Part shown: positions 33,768 to 41,193 of the stretch, in pieces
Numbering within the stretch: position 1 is the first letter of the stretch
Layout: each line of letters starts with the position of its first letter
From: an uncultured Oscillospiraceae bacterium
GTDB taxonomy: Bacteria; Bacillota; Clostridia; Oscillospirales; Oscillospiraceae
DNA length: 64,000 nucleotides
Direction: 5' to 3'
Assembly (NCBI GenBank): GCA_934569045.1
Contig: CAKTJX010000001.1
Span: 1-64,000 of the forward strand
Program-made: the position numbers and the translations under genes
The notes under the pieces: model-generated
What the model saw: the letters and a program-made list of their open reading frames with translations, nothing else
The model's database searches: none
What the model was told of the DNA's origin: nothing

Positions 33768-34531
33768 TCCTTGCTGTGCACATCGGCAACACCAATATCA
33801 CCCTTGGCGCGGCAAAAGGGAAAGAAATTGTCTTCCAGGCCCGCCTCCGCACGGATGCCACGAAAACCTCAGACGAATACGCCATCGATCTGCAAATGCT
33901 GCTGGCCATCAACGCTGTTCCCGCCGCGGAAATTGAGGGGGCAATCATTGCCTCTGTCGTGCCCCAGGTGTTGAACCCCGTGAAGACAGCATTAAAGAAG
34001 CTTTTCGGGAAGCCGATTCTGGTGGTAGGCCCCGGCATCAAAACCGGGCTCAATATCCGCATTGACAATCCTGCACAGACCGGGGCGGATCTTGTGGTGG
34101 GCTGTGTCGCCGCTCTCCGGCTGCAAAAGCCGCCCCTGATTGTCATGAACATGGGTACCGCGACCACCCTGATGGTGCTGGACAGCTCCGGCGCGATGAT
34201 CGGCGGCAGCATCAGCCCAGGTATTCGCGTCTCCATGGAGGCATTGACGGAACGCGCCGCACTGCTGCCCGGTTTGCAGCTGGATCAGCCCAAACGGGCC
34301 ATTGGCCGCAATACCATAGAATGCATGCGCAGCGGCATCCTGAACGGCGCCGCCGCAATGGTGGACGGTATGGTGGCACGGATGGAAGAAGAGCTGGGCA
34401 CCAAAGCCACGGTTGTTGCCACCGGCCGCATCGGGCAGTATGTGGTTCCGCTGTGCAAGACCCCCATACTCTATGACCGGGACCTGATCATCAAGGGCTT
34501 GGCTGCCCTCTACTGGGAAAACATGAAATAA
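33764..34531 (+). CDS. coaX: Type III pantothenate kinase
   Basis: The 255-residue ASKHA-fold enzyme carries out the first step of CoA synthesis and is not inhibited by CoA. It begins MILAVHIGNTNITLGAAKG with the phosphate-1 motif, has DLVVGCVAALRLQKPPLIVMNMGTATT, and the block GGSISPGIRVSMEALTERAALLP. It is overlapped by the phosphodiesterase gene and followed after 11 bases by a small membrane protein gene. Confidence 0.94.
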   Translation: MILAVHIGNTNITLGAAKGKEIVFQARLRTDATKTSDEYAIDLQMLLAINAVPAAEIEGAIIASVVPQVLNPVKTALKKLFGKPILVVGPGIKTGLNIRIDNPAQTGADLVVGCVAALRLQKPPLIVMNMGTATTLMVLDSSGAMIGGSISPGIRVSMEALTERAALLPGLQLDQPKRAIGRNTIECMRSGILNGAAAMVDGMVARMEEELGTKATVVATGRIGQYVVPLCKTPILYDRDLIIKGLAALYWENMK

Positions 34532-34542
34532 GGGAGAATATT

Positions 34543-34935
34543 ATGAAAAAGAGCACGCAAGCTCCCCAGGCCGTCCAGCAGGGCGGCGCGGCGGGTGCCT
34601 ACAATCAGCTAAAACATATGATCGGACTGATCGTCACCTGGATCTACCACCTGCGCAAGGTCATCCTGGCGGCGCCTGTCATCTATTTTGCCCTGCGGCT
34701 GGCTGCCTACAATACAGTGAATCTGCCGCTGTCGGTCGGCCTGTTGCTGCAATCCGATGGGACATTTGCCATGCAGATTTCCCGTTACACCGCCGTTGTA
34801 GGGTCTCTGGCCATCACCGGCGGCTGCCTTGCCATGATGTTCCTGTCCAGAAAGGCCCTGTACGCCTGGGCCATCAGCGTATTCACCCTGGCAATCCCGG
34901 TTCTGCTGCTCATCAGCAATCTTTATCCCGCATAA
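34543..34935 (+). CDS. Small hypothetical membrane protein
   Basis: I do not recognise this 130-residue protein. The N-terminal 25 residues are polar with Gln/Ala. Three hydrophobic segments follow: around 45-65 (KVILAAPVIYFALRLAAY), 83-101 (AVVGSLAITGGCLAMMF) and 108-128 (AWAISVFTLAIPVLLLISN). The start has GGGAGA upstream. It is the last gene of the phosphodiesterase-coaX run. The 210 bases after it contain a separate promoter and a candidate RNA. Confidence 0.7.
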   Translation: MKKSTQAPQAVQQGGAAGAYNQLKHMIGLIVTWIYHLRKVILAAPVIYFALRLAAYNTVNLPLSVGLLLQSDGTFAMQISRYTAVVGSLAITGGCLAMMFLSRKALYAWAISVFTLAIPVLLLISNLYPA

Positions 34936-34984
34936 TTTATTTCCCAAACGTTCAAGGATTCTTCACCTTTCCCGCCCCGCCGTA

Positions 34985-34993
34985 TGGTATACT
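34985..34993 (+). promoter_or_regulatory. Extended -10 promoter of the candidate RNA
   Basis: TGGTATACT (34985-34993) is an extended -10 motif with no strong -35. It points towards the candidate RNA and its terminator. Confidence 0.5.
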
Positions 34994-34999
34994 AAAGCC

Positions 35000-35145
35000 A
35001 CAAAGACGGGAGCGGTGAAGGAGCCGATGCCGTGGAAATATTCGCGGATGAGCCGACGGCAACCCTTGTGACACACCGAGCCCCGGAGGAAGAAAATGTA
35101 TCCTGGCGGCAGCGATTTCATTCTGGAATCGCTGCCGCTTTTGTT
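35000..35145 (+). ncRNA. Candidate free-standing small RNA or short leader
   Basis: An extended -10 lies just upstream and a strong terminator lies at 35106-35142. The stretch between can fold: CGGTG (about 35013) with CACCG (about 35075), enclosing TGCCGT (35028-35033) with ACGGCA (35056-35061). No gene follows on the plus strand. A good ribosome site GGAGGA (35085-35090) precedes an ATG at 35096, whose frame runs through the terminator hairpin, so a short peptide is possible. The GATGA and GGCAACC stretches recall S-box RNA but the layout is wrong. I do not recognise a known family. Confidence 0.35.
35106..35142. terminator. Terminator of the candidate RNA, shared with the peptidoglycan-binding gene
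   Basis: GCGGCAGCGATT (35106-35117) pairs perfectly with AATCGCTGCCGC (35127-35138), followed on the plus strand by TTTTGTTT. The minus-strand gene ends three bases away, so it likely serves both directions. Confidence 0.82.
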
Positions 35146-35688
35146 TCAGGTGCGGGTTCCTTCGTTCAAAGGAAGATTGGAGGCCATGGGGAAGTGCAGC
35201 GCCAGATGCTTCCAGGTGTGCCGATCCAGATTTCCGGTCATGGACAGTCCGGAGAGCTGCTGAAAGGCCGCAAGAGAATCCCGGGTGGGGCCATCCAGTT
35301 TCCCTGTAATCGGCGGCGCATCCACACAGTGGTAATTCTCCGCCAGCACCACCAGAATCACCTGCGCCAGATATACCGCCGGATTCTTCTCCCCAAAGGT
35401 TACAACCTGCCCCGGGTTCAGCAGCACCGAAAGGCTCTGGGGCTGCACCACCTCCACCAGGGCAATGGCATATTCCTCTGCCACCCGATTCCAGGTTTCC
35501 AGGTCGGTGACACCGGTAACCGGGAGCCGGTTGCGCCGCTGGAAGACCCGCACCGCCGACATGGTGTCCGGTCCATAGATTCCGTCCGGAATCAGCGCTT
35601 TGTAGGCATCATCATTTTCCGCAATCACCCGGAGCATGGTTTGCAGGCTTCGGATGGGCTGCCCCAAAAAGGTTTCCGTTGGCTTCAT
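35146..35688 (-). CDS. Tandem peptidoglycan-binding domain protein
   Basis: The 180-residue protein consists of two PG_binding_1 repeats: IPDGIYGPDTMSAVRVFQRRNRLPVTG and ITGKLDGPTRDSLAAFQQLSGLSMTG. It has no signal peptide or catalytic domain. Such domains target cortex or wall. Its ATG overlaps the stop of the SleC-like gene (ATGA), so both are made together. It is probably a non-enzymatic partner of the upstream gene in spore cortex handling. Confidence 0.88.
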   Translation of the reverse strand: MKPTETFLGQPIRSLQTMLRVIAENDDAYKALIPDGIYGPDTMSAVRVFQRRNRLPVTGVTDLETWNRVAEEYAIALVEVVQPQSLSVLLNPGQVVTFGEKNPAVYLAQVILVVLAENYHCVDAPPITGKLDGPTRDSLAAFQQLSGLSMTGNLDRHTWKHLALHFPMASNLPLNEGTRT

Positions 35689-36911
35689 CGCACAACCTCC
35701 TGTCTCACGGGTTCTTGATTGTTTATGGAAAGATTGTAGCCCGGGAACTGGGTCAGTGTCGTACTGTTTGCATAGCGGTTTCTGGGCAGCGTCCTATTGA
35801 TCACCGCCGAAGTATAGGGGAAACTCTCCAGATCCCGGAAGCTGGCATTCTCAATGCCCGTAAACTGATCGTAAATTTCGTTCCAGGTGGCCAGATCCAC
35901 AGTCCCTGTCTGGGGCAGGCCGAAGTATCCCTGGGCCGCCAGGACCGCGCTGCGGGTGGCGGCACCATAGATGCCATCCACCTGTACGCTGGGAATATCC
36001 GGGATGTAGGCCGCCAGGACACGGAGCATATATTGGAGATGCTCTACCCGGATGCCCCGGTCCCCTGAGGCAATGGGCTGGCCCTGGTTCCAGGCGATGG
36101 TATAGAATCGCTGCCCCTGACTGCGCAGTTCCGAAAGGCTGGTCACTGCCGTATACAGCCGCACCAGGGCGTACCAGGTGGCGGGCCCAACCACACCGTC
36201 CGGGTCCAGGTCAAAGATTCTCTGGAATGCCAGCAGCGTCTCCTCCGTCCGTGCCCCGAAAATCCCATCCACCGGAGAGACCTTTGGAATCGCCGGGTAG
36301 TTCTGGGAGATACGGTTCAGCTCCACCTGGATAATCACCACATTGGGCCCAACGCTGCCCCGGCGCAGGGGCGTACCGGGGTAGGAGGAGGTAATGTCCC
36401 GTACAGGCGCGTTGGCCACAATCTCCACATCCCCATAATAGCTGCGAAGAATCTGGGTGGAGTTGTAGCCCTGCTGGGCCAATCCCTGGCTGCCCCACTG
36501 GCTGAGGCCCTCACAGGTCACCGTTGTCCCGTTGCAGAATTTGGCGGCCAATGGCTCCACAACCCCCGGGCGCCGCAGATAGCTGTTAAAAAGCTGATCC
36601 ACCAGCCGGGAGACGTTGGAAAAGAAGCTGCGCCCCTTTACAAAAAACTGGTCATACGCCGTGGAGCTGGTGATATCAAAGTCATAGCCCCGGCTTCGGT
36701 AAAACTCCGTATACACCCGGTTCAACGCGAAAGAGACAATGGCCAGAATATTGGCCCGCAGGGCGCTCTCATCCCAGGTCGGATAGATTTCGCTGGAAGC
36801 GACATTTTTGACATAGTTCACAAAGCTGACAGTCACATTCTGCGCGTCAGAGCCCGGTGCGCCCAGATGTACGGTAATCTGCTGAGGTACATAGGGGATT
36901 ACAGTGGGCAT
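35685..36911 (-). CDS. SleC-like spore cortex-lytic protein with peptidoglycan-binding repeats
   Basis: The 408-residue product begins MPTVIPYVPQQITVHLGAPG and has an N-terminal region (to about 165) with NVTVSFVNYVKNVASSEIYPTW and the SpoIID-like FCNGTTVTCEGLSQWGSQGLA. Two or more PG-binding repeats follow (SVGPNVVIIQVELNRI; VDGIFGARTEETLLAFQRIF; VDGIYGAATRSAVLAAQ). This arrangement is that of clostridial SleC-type cortex-lytic precursors, which degrade cortex during germination after Csp protease activation. No signal peptide is seen, as in SleC. Exact enzymatic class is inferred from family. It is first in a pair with the PG-binding gene. Confidence 0.82.
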   Translation of the reverse strand: MPTVIPYVPQQITVHLGAPGSDAQNVTVSFVNYVKNVASSEIYPTWDESALRANILAIVSFALNRVYTEFYRSRGYDFDITSSTAYDQFFVKGRSFFSNVSRLVDQLFNSYLRRPGVVEPLAAKFCNGTTVTCEGLSQWGSQGLAQQGYNSTQILRSYYGDVEIVANAPVRDITSSYPGTPLRRGSVGPNVVIIQVELNRISQNYPAIPKVSPVDGIFGARTEETLLAFQRIFDLDPDGVVGPATWYALVRLYTAVTSLSELRSQGQRFYTIAWNQGQPIASGDRGIRVEHLQYMLRVLAAYIPDIPSVQVDGIYGAATRSAVLAAQGYFGLPQTGTVDLATWNEIYDQFTGIENASFRDLESFPYTSAVINRTLPRNRYANSTTLTQFPGYNLSINNQEPVRQEVVR

Positions 36912-36920
36912 GGCATCCTC

Positions 36921-37304
36921 CTATAGATTCTGGGGCGGGGTGTTGAAGAGCACGTTCTCGTCCCATCGGTCCGGCAGCTCCGACAGCGGGATCATCTCCA
37001 GGTCCTGCACCGTTGTCACCCCCGGGAAAATCTGCACATTTCTCGCGGCTACCTGCTCAAAGTCGTTCTTCCAGGCATAGACCGTCACATCCGTAAATGG
37101 CCGCTGCCCATTCTCCTCCGGGGCCTGGCTTTCGGCAGCATCCGGCGTTGGAATTGGAATCGGCTCTGTCAGACCGCTTCGGTTCGTCAACCGCATGGCG
37201 ATGGCGGTGCCGTCCTGGGCCGTCACCACCACAGCCACATTCTCCAGTGGAATCTGGGCGTTGCTCATGTAGGCCCGTGCGGTGATATAGCCGCTTGAAG
37301 GCAT
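36921..37304 (-). CDS. 127-residue probable sporulation protein
   Basis: The product reads MPSSGYITARAYMSNAQIPLE, a beta-rich domain like a carboxypeptidase-regulatory or transthyretin-like fold, with an acidic insert TPDAAESQAPEENG and then FTDVTVYAWKNDFEQVAARNVQIFPGVTTVQ. I do not recognise a defined family. The ATG at 37304 has GGAGGG six bases away; the ATG two codons earlier touches that site. It is nine bases upstream of the SleC-like gene. An AC-N17-CATAGATTA element precedes it, which fits the sigma-K consensus. Confidence 0.7.
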   Translation of the reverse strand: MPSSGYITARAYMSNAQIPLENVAVVVTAQDGTAIAMRLTNRSGLTEPIPIPTPDAAESQAPEENGQRPFTDVTVYAWKNDFEQVAARNVQIFPGVTTVQDLEMIPLSELPDRWDENVLFNTPPQNL

Positions 37305-37334
37305 ATGCATCCCTCCAGAAAATTCAAATCTGGA

Positions 37335-37362
37335 TAATCTATGCGCGTCAGGGCAAAAAAGT
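37335..37362 (-). promoter_or_regulatory. Sigma-K-like promoter before the cortex-lytic cluster
   Basis: On the minus strand AC (37361-37362) and CATAGATTA (37335-37343) are separated by 17 bases, matching AC-N16/17-CATAnnnTA. The -10 sits within GCGCATA, as at three other genes. It is 31 bp from the start of the 127-residue gene. Confidence 0.5.
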
Positions 37363-37393
37363 TCCGGCTGCCCGGGAAGGGCAGCCGGACGCA

Positions 37394-37822
37394 TTACAGA
37401 AACGGGCGCATCTGCCGGATATTATTCGTCTCTGTATCGATCAGCTTTTGTGACAGGGTAGTCACCCGGCTGTCCCGGCCATCCGACTGATGGATATTTT
37501 TCAGCCCTTTTACCATGCCTCTGGTATTTCCCTGGATCATCAGGTCCGCGATTTTCGAGTCCGGGTCCGCCCCGGAGAGCCGCAGCCGCACCATCATATC
37601 GCTCATGGCGCGCACCGCCGGGTCCAGCTCCCGCAGCTCCCAGCCCCGCTGGGACGCAATGCTGTGGGCCTCGGTTTCAATGCGGTCATATTCCTTTAGC
37701 TGCTGCTCCAGCGCCTGCCGCAGGTCCGGCTGCACCGCCGCATCCAGCACACTGCAAATGCCAATCTGTCCCATCTGCGTCGTCTTCAGCACGGAGGACA
37801 GAATTTCCCGATTGGTTTTCAT
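37394..37822 (-). CDS. Helical ferritin-like conserved protein
   Basis: The 142-residue product is predicted all-helical: LSSVLKTTQMGQIGICSVLDAAVQPDLRQALEQQLKEYDRIETEAHSIASQRGW followed by MSDMMVRLRLSGADPDSKIADLMIQGNTRGM and the tail TLSQKLIDTETNNIRQM. The EYDRIETEAHSIA part has the Glu/His pattern of ferritin-like four-helix proteins, but a complete metal site is not proven. Similar proteins are widespread in clostridial genomes. It is 32 bases upstream of the SleC cluster promoter and divergent from the asparagine synthetase gene. The start has GGAGAGGTG. Confidence 0.65.
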   Translation of the reverse strand: MKTNREILSSVLKTTQMGQIGICSVLDAAVQPDLRQALEQQLKEYDRIETEAHSIASQRGWELRELDPAVRAMSDMMVRLRLSGADPDSKIADLMIQGNTRGMVKGLKNIHQSDGRDSRVTTLSQKLIDTETNNIRQMRPFL

Positions 37823-37869
37823 GCTGTATCACCTCTCCGGTAGTATTGGCAGGGGCACGGATTTCATGC

Positions 37870-37895
37870 ACGTTTTTGCTGCCTGCGCATATCCT
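37870..37895 (+). promoter_or_regulatory. Sporulation-type element before asparagine synthetase B
   Basis: AC (37870-37871) and CATATCCT (37888-37895) are 16 bases apart, with the -10 inside GCGCATA. It lies 19 bp upstream of the ATG. The spacing fits sigma-K, but the -10 lacks the final TA. Confidence 0.4.
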
Positions 37896-37914
37896 GATAG
37901 GGGAGTGTGATTCT

Positions 37915-39738
37915 ATGTGTGCCATATCCGGCTGTGTGGGTCTGAATGTATCCGAAGCAACCATACAAAAGATGCTTGCAACCATGGCCCGCCGGGGTCC
38001 GGACGGTCAAGGAATCTACCGGGATGGGGAATGCACGCTGCTGCACACCCGTCTTGCCATCATCGACCCCGCCGGTGGACAGCAGCCCATGCGTCTTCAC
38101 TGGGGGGATGAGGACTACTGTCTGAGCTACAACGGCGAGCTCTACAATACCCAGCAGCTCCGGCAGAGCCTTGCCAGCCTTGGGCACCAATTTCTTGACC
38201 GGTCCGACACGGAGGTGGTGCTCCATGCCTATGCCCAGTGGGGCGAAGAAGCACTGGAAAAAATGAACGGAATTTTCGCCTTTGCGGTGTGGGAAGCGAA
38301 GAAAAAGCGCCTGTTTCTGGCCCGGGACCGCATCGGCGTCAAGCCGCTGTTCTACCGCTGCTTGGATGGCGGCATTCTCTTTGCCTCTGAAATCAAAACC
38401 ATTCTGGCGCATCCGCGGAGTCCCGCTGCGCTGACCCAGGAGGGAGCCGCACAGGTGCTTCTTCTAGGGCCAGGGCGAAAACCGGGCAGCGGCGTGTTCA
38501 ATGGAATCCAGGAGCTGGAACCGGGCTGCTGCGGCTATTTTGAGGCGGGCACACTGCGCCTGCGGTGCTATTGGTCTCTGCGGGATCGGGAGCACCGGGA
38601 GAATTTCAGCCAGACGGTGGAGCACACCCGCTCTCTGGTGCTGGATGCCATCCGGCGGCAGATGGTTTCTGATGTGCCCATAGGCACATTCCTTTCCGGC
38701 GGCCTGGATTCCAGTCTGATCAGCGCGGTATGCGCGGAAAAGCTGCGACAGATCGGGCAGCGCCTGCCCACCTTTTCCGTGGGCTATCCTGACAATGACC
38801 GGTATTTCCGTCCGGGCAAATTCCAGCCAACCTCGGACAGCGATTTCATCGGTTTGATGGCGGAATTTCTCCATTCCGACCAGCATCTGACCGAGCTGCC
38901 GCCGGAAGTACTGCTTCGCAGCCTGGAAGAGGCCACTGCAGCCCGGGATCTGCCGGGTATGGCAGATGTAGACTTTTCACTGCTTGCCTTCTGCAAGGAA
39001 ATTCGGAAGTATGTTAAGGTGGCTCTGTCCGGGGAGTGCGCCGATGAGCTTTTCGGCGGATACCCCTGGTATCGGGACCCGGAGATCCGTGCCCGATCCG
39101 GGTTCCCCTGGGCGCAAAACACCGAGGACCGGGTTTCGCTCCTGTCCCCGGAACTGGCCCATGGGCTGGATGGCCGAGCGTTCATTCTGGATGCCTACCG
39201 GGAAACCTGCCGGGAGAGCGACATTCTACCGGAGAACAGCCCTTTGGAAAAACGGACGAAGGAAATGGTAAACCTGAACTTCCGTTGGTTTATGCAGACG
39301 CTTCTGGACCGAAAAGACCGCATGAGTATGTACAGCGGCCTGGAGGTCCGGGTGCCCTTCTGCGATTACCGCATTGCGGAATACCTCTATGCGGTTCCCT
39401 GGGAATACAAGGATTACGGTGGGGAAGAGAAGGGCCTTCTGCGGGCCGCCTGCGGCGATCTGCTGCCAAAGCAGGTTGCCCATCGGAAGAAAAGTCCCTA
39501 TCCGAAAACCTTTGATCCCCGGTATACTGCCCTGCTGGAGCAGCGCATGGAACAGCTTTTATCATCCAAGGAGGCACCACTCTTCACGCTCGTCCGCCGG
39601 GAAGCGCTGGAGAAGCTCCTGCAAACGGAAAGCGTATGGCCCTGGTACGGCCAGCTGATGGCCCGGCCTCAAAAGATTGCCTATTTTCTCCAGATGGACT
39701 TCTGGCTTCGGCATTACGCCATAGCAATCCAATTCTAA
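37915..39738 (+). CDS. Asparagine synthase (glutamine-hydrolysing)
   Basis: The 607-residue enzyme makes asparagine from aspartate with glutamine as nitrogen donor. It starts MCAISGCVG, so Cys2 is the glutaminase nucleophile, followed by the class II amidotransferase half (RRGPDGQG, NGELYN). The synthetase half has the PP-loop SGGLDSSL near residue 262. The ATG at 37915 follows GGGGAG. B. subtilis has a sporulation-specific member (AsnO) under sigma-E. This copy is flanked by cortex genes and has a sporulation-type promoter element, so an AsnO-like role is plausible. A second, ammonia-using asparagine synthetase lies at 43671-44678. Confidence 0.92.
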   Translation: MCAISGCVGLNVSEATIQKMLATMARRGPDGQGIYRDGECTLLHTRLAIIDPAGGQQPMRLHWGDEDYCLSYNGELYNTQQLRQSLASLGHQFLDRSDTEVVLHAYAQWGEEALEKMNGIFAFAVWEAKKKRLFLARDRIGVKPLFYRCLDGGILFASEIKTILAHPRSPAALTQEGAAQVLLLGPGRKPGSGVFNGIQELEPGCCGYFEAGTLRLRCYWSLRDREHRENFSQTVEHTRSLVLDAIRRQMVSDVPIGTFLSGGLDSSLISAVCAEKLRQIGQRLPTFSVGYPDNDRYFRPGKFQPTSDSDFIGLMAEFLHSDQHLTELPPEVLLRSLEEATAARDLPGMADVDFSLLAFCKEIRKYVKVALSGECADELFGGYPWYRDPEIRARSGFPWAQNTEDRVSLLSPELAHGLDGRAFILDAYRETCRESDILPENSPLEKRTKEMVNLNFRWFMQTLLDRKDRMSMYSGLEVRVPFCDYRIAEYLYAVPWEYKDYGGEEKGLLRAACGDLLPKQVAHRKKSPYPKTFDPRYTALLEQRMEQLLSSKEAPLFTLVRREALEKLLQTESVWPWYGQLMARPQKIAYFLQMDFWLRHYAIAIQF

Positions 39739-39744
39739 AAAAAC

Positions 39745-39781
39745 AAAATGCTGCTGTTTTTCCCACACAGCAGCATTTTTT
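39745..39781 (+). terminator. Terminator after asparagine synthetase B
   Basis: AAAATGCTGCTGT (39745-39757) pairs with ACAGCAGCATTTT (39767-39779), with Ts continuing to 39781. The stem has an A-rich foot, so it could act in both directions. Confidence 0.88.
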
Positions 39782-39828
39782 GTATAGATTGCAAAAGAAA
39801 ATGGTTGAAAATTCGTGAAAAGCACCAT

Positions 39829-39857
39829 TTGAAACCTGGAAGAAATTTTGATATTAT
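39829..39857 (+). promoter_or_regulatory. Sigma-A promoter of the CarD-like gene
   Basis: TTGAAA (39829-39834) and TATTAT (39852-39857) are 17 bp apart, 40 bp from the start. Confidence 0.7.
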
Positions 39858-39896
39858 ATCACTGTAAAATGAATTTGTCAAGAGGAGGAACCTTCC

Positions 39897-40397
39897 ATGT
39901 TTCAGCAGGGCGAGTTAGCCATCTACGGGGTTCACGGAGTATGCCGTGTCACAGAAATTCAGGAACGGATTGTCAATCGGGTGAAGCAGCAGTATCTGGT
40001 TTTGGAACCGGTAGGGCGGGGCGGAAGCCAGTATTTGGTGCCGATGCACAATGCGGCGGCCATGTCCAAGCTCTCCAGGCTGGCAAGCAGGGAAGAGCTG
40101 GAAGCGCTGCTGGTGTCACCAACCGTCCGAAGCAGCAATTGGATTCCCGATGAAAACAAGCGCAAGCAGTCCTATCGGGATCTCACCTGTTCCGGCAGCC
40201 GGGAAAGCCTGCTGCAAACGGTCTACACCCTTTATGCCCACAGAACTGCCCAGAAAGCAATTGGGAAACGTCTCCATATGTGCGATGAAAACTTTTTGCA
40301 TGACGCGGAGCGTATTCTCTCCAGTGAAATTGAAACCGTCCTGGGGCTGTCTGCCCCAGAGGCCTTGAGCTACCTGCGGACAAGCCTGAGCGTGTAA
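39897..40397 (+). CDS. CarD/CdnL-family transcription regulator
   Basis: The 166-residue protein has the N-terminal CarD_CdnL RNA-polymerase-interacting domain: MFQQGELAIYGVHGVCRVTEIQERIVNRVKQQYLVLEP, ending with YLVPMHN. A helical C-terminal domain follows (SRESLLQTVYTLYAHRTAQ; LHDAERILSSEIETVLG). CarD proteins bind the RNAP beta subunit and stabilise open promoter complexes; the second domain contacts DNA. It has its own promoter, AGGAGG site and terminator, so it is a single-gene unit. Many clostridial genomes hold several CarD-like genes, and the target promoters are unknown. Confidence 0.9.
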   Translation: MFQQGELAIYGVHGVCRVTEIQERIVNRVKQQYLVLEPVGRGGSQYLVPMHNAAAMSKLSRLASREELEALLVSPTVRSSNWIPDENKRKQSYRDLTCSGSRESLLQTVYTLYAHRTAQKAIGKRLHMCDENFLHDAERILSSEIETVLGLSAPEALSYLRTSLSV

Positions 40398-40400
40398 GCA

Positions 40401-40438
40401 TTCTGCCTTCCCAAAACAAAAGGAAGGCAGAAATTTTT
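40401..40438. terminator. Terminator after the CarD-like gene
   Basis: TTCTGCCTTCC (40401-40411) pairs with GGAAGGCAGAA (40422-40432), followed by TTTTT (40434-40438). The converging HAD gene ends at 40437, so it may be shared. Confidence 0.9.
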
Positions 40439-41069
40439 ATTTCAAGAGCTCCAGCAGCGCCTCCGGCGTATCCACAATGGCCTTGGCACCGGCCTGACGC
40501 ATTTCGACCACATCGCCGTAGCCCCAGCTGACGCCGATGGTCGGAATGCCGTGGGCATTTGCGCCGATCACATCATACTTGGTGTCACCCACCATCGTCT
40601 TTTCCGCGTCCCGGCCCGCCTGATCCAGCAGATACGTGATCACGTCCTCCTTGCTATTCCGTCCGCCCTCCAGATCCGCGCCGCAGATTTTATCAAAATA
40701 TTTTGCCAGATCAAAGTGCTTCAGAATCTCAACCGCGGTTGTTTCCGGCTTCGAGGTAGCAACATAGAGCACATAGTCACGCTCTTGCAGGCACTCCAGC
40801 ATTTCCCGAATGCCGGGATAGGGCTTGTTTTCAAACTTTCCGATGGGAATATAGCGGCTGCGGAAAACCCGTACCGCCTCATCTGTCCGCTCTTTGGGAA
40901 TTCCGAATTTTTCAAAGGTGTCCCACAGAGGCGGGCCTACAAATACGCCCATTTCTTCCCGCGGCGGCACCGGATAGCCCATCTGCTGAAATGCATACTG
41001 GGCGCAGTTGATGATTCCCTCGCCGGAATCCGTCAGGGTTCCGTCCAGGTCAAAAAGTACAGCTTTCAT
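40437..41069 (-). CDS. HAD-superfamily phosphatase (phosphoglycolate phosphatase-like)
   Basis: The 210-residue protein has the HAD motifs DLDGTLTDSG (I), VATSKPE (II), and the Lys/Asp region MVGDTKYDVIGANAHGIPTIGVSWGYG (III-IV). The cap type and the QMGYPVPPREE segment resemble Gph/PgmB subfamily IA enzymes, so a small sugar-phosphate or phosphoglycolate substrate is likely but unproved. The ATG at 41069 has GAAAGG eight bases upstream; an ATG three codons earlier touches that site. It has its own promoter. Confidence 0.88.
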   Translation of the reverse strand: MKAVLFDLDGTLTDSGEGIINCAQYAFQQMGYPVPPREEMGVFVGPPLWDTFEKFGIPKERTDEAVRVFRSRYIPIGKFENKPYPGIREMLECLQERDYVLYVATSKPETTAVEILKHFDLAKYFDKICGADLEGGRNSKEDVITYLLDQAGRDAEKTMVGDTKYDVIGANAHGIPTIGVSWGYGDVVEMRQAGAKAIVDTPEALLELLK

Positions 41070-41090
41070 AATCTTCATCCTTTCTTGTCT

Positions 41091-41119
41091 ATCATACCAT
41101 AATCCGGCATCCTTCGCAA
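41091..41119 (-). promoter_or_regulatory. Promoter of the HAD phosphatase gene
   Basis: On the minus strand TTGCGA (41114-41119) and TATGAT (41091-41096) are 17 bp apart. Confidence 0.65.
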
Positions 41120-41132
41120 GGGATTTCCAGGG

Positions 41133-41161
41133 TTGCGGCGGCAGGCTGACTGTGATATGAT
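41133..41161 (+). promoter_or_regulatory. Promoter of the pyruvyl-transferase-like gene
   Basis: TTGCGG (41133-41138) and TATGAT (41156-41161) are 17 bp apart. It resembles the divergent promoter beside it. Confidence 0.65.
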
Positions 41162-41193
41162 AAGAAAAAATTCTGCATTCAGGAGCATTGGTT

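Noticed and set aside
35000..35145. SAM (S-box) riboswitch in the candidate RNA
   Set aside because: GATGA and GGCAACC occur, but GATGA lies inside the hairpin rather than at the kink-turn position, the downstream S-box core is missing, and no plus-strand gene follows.
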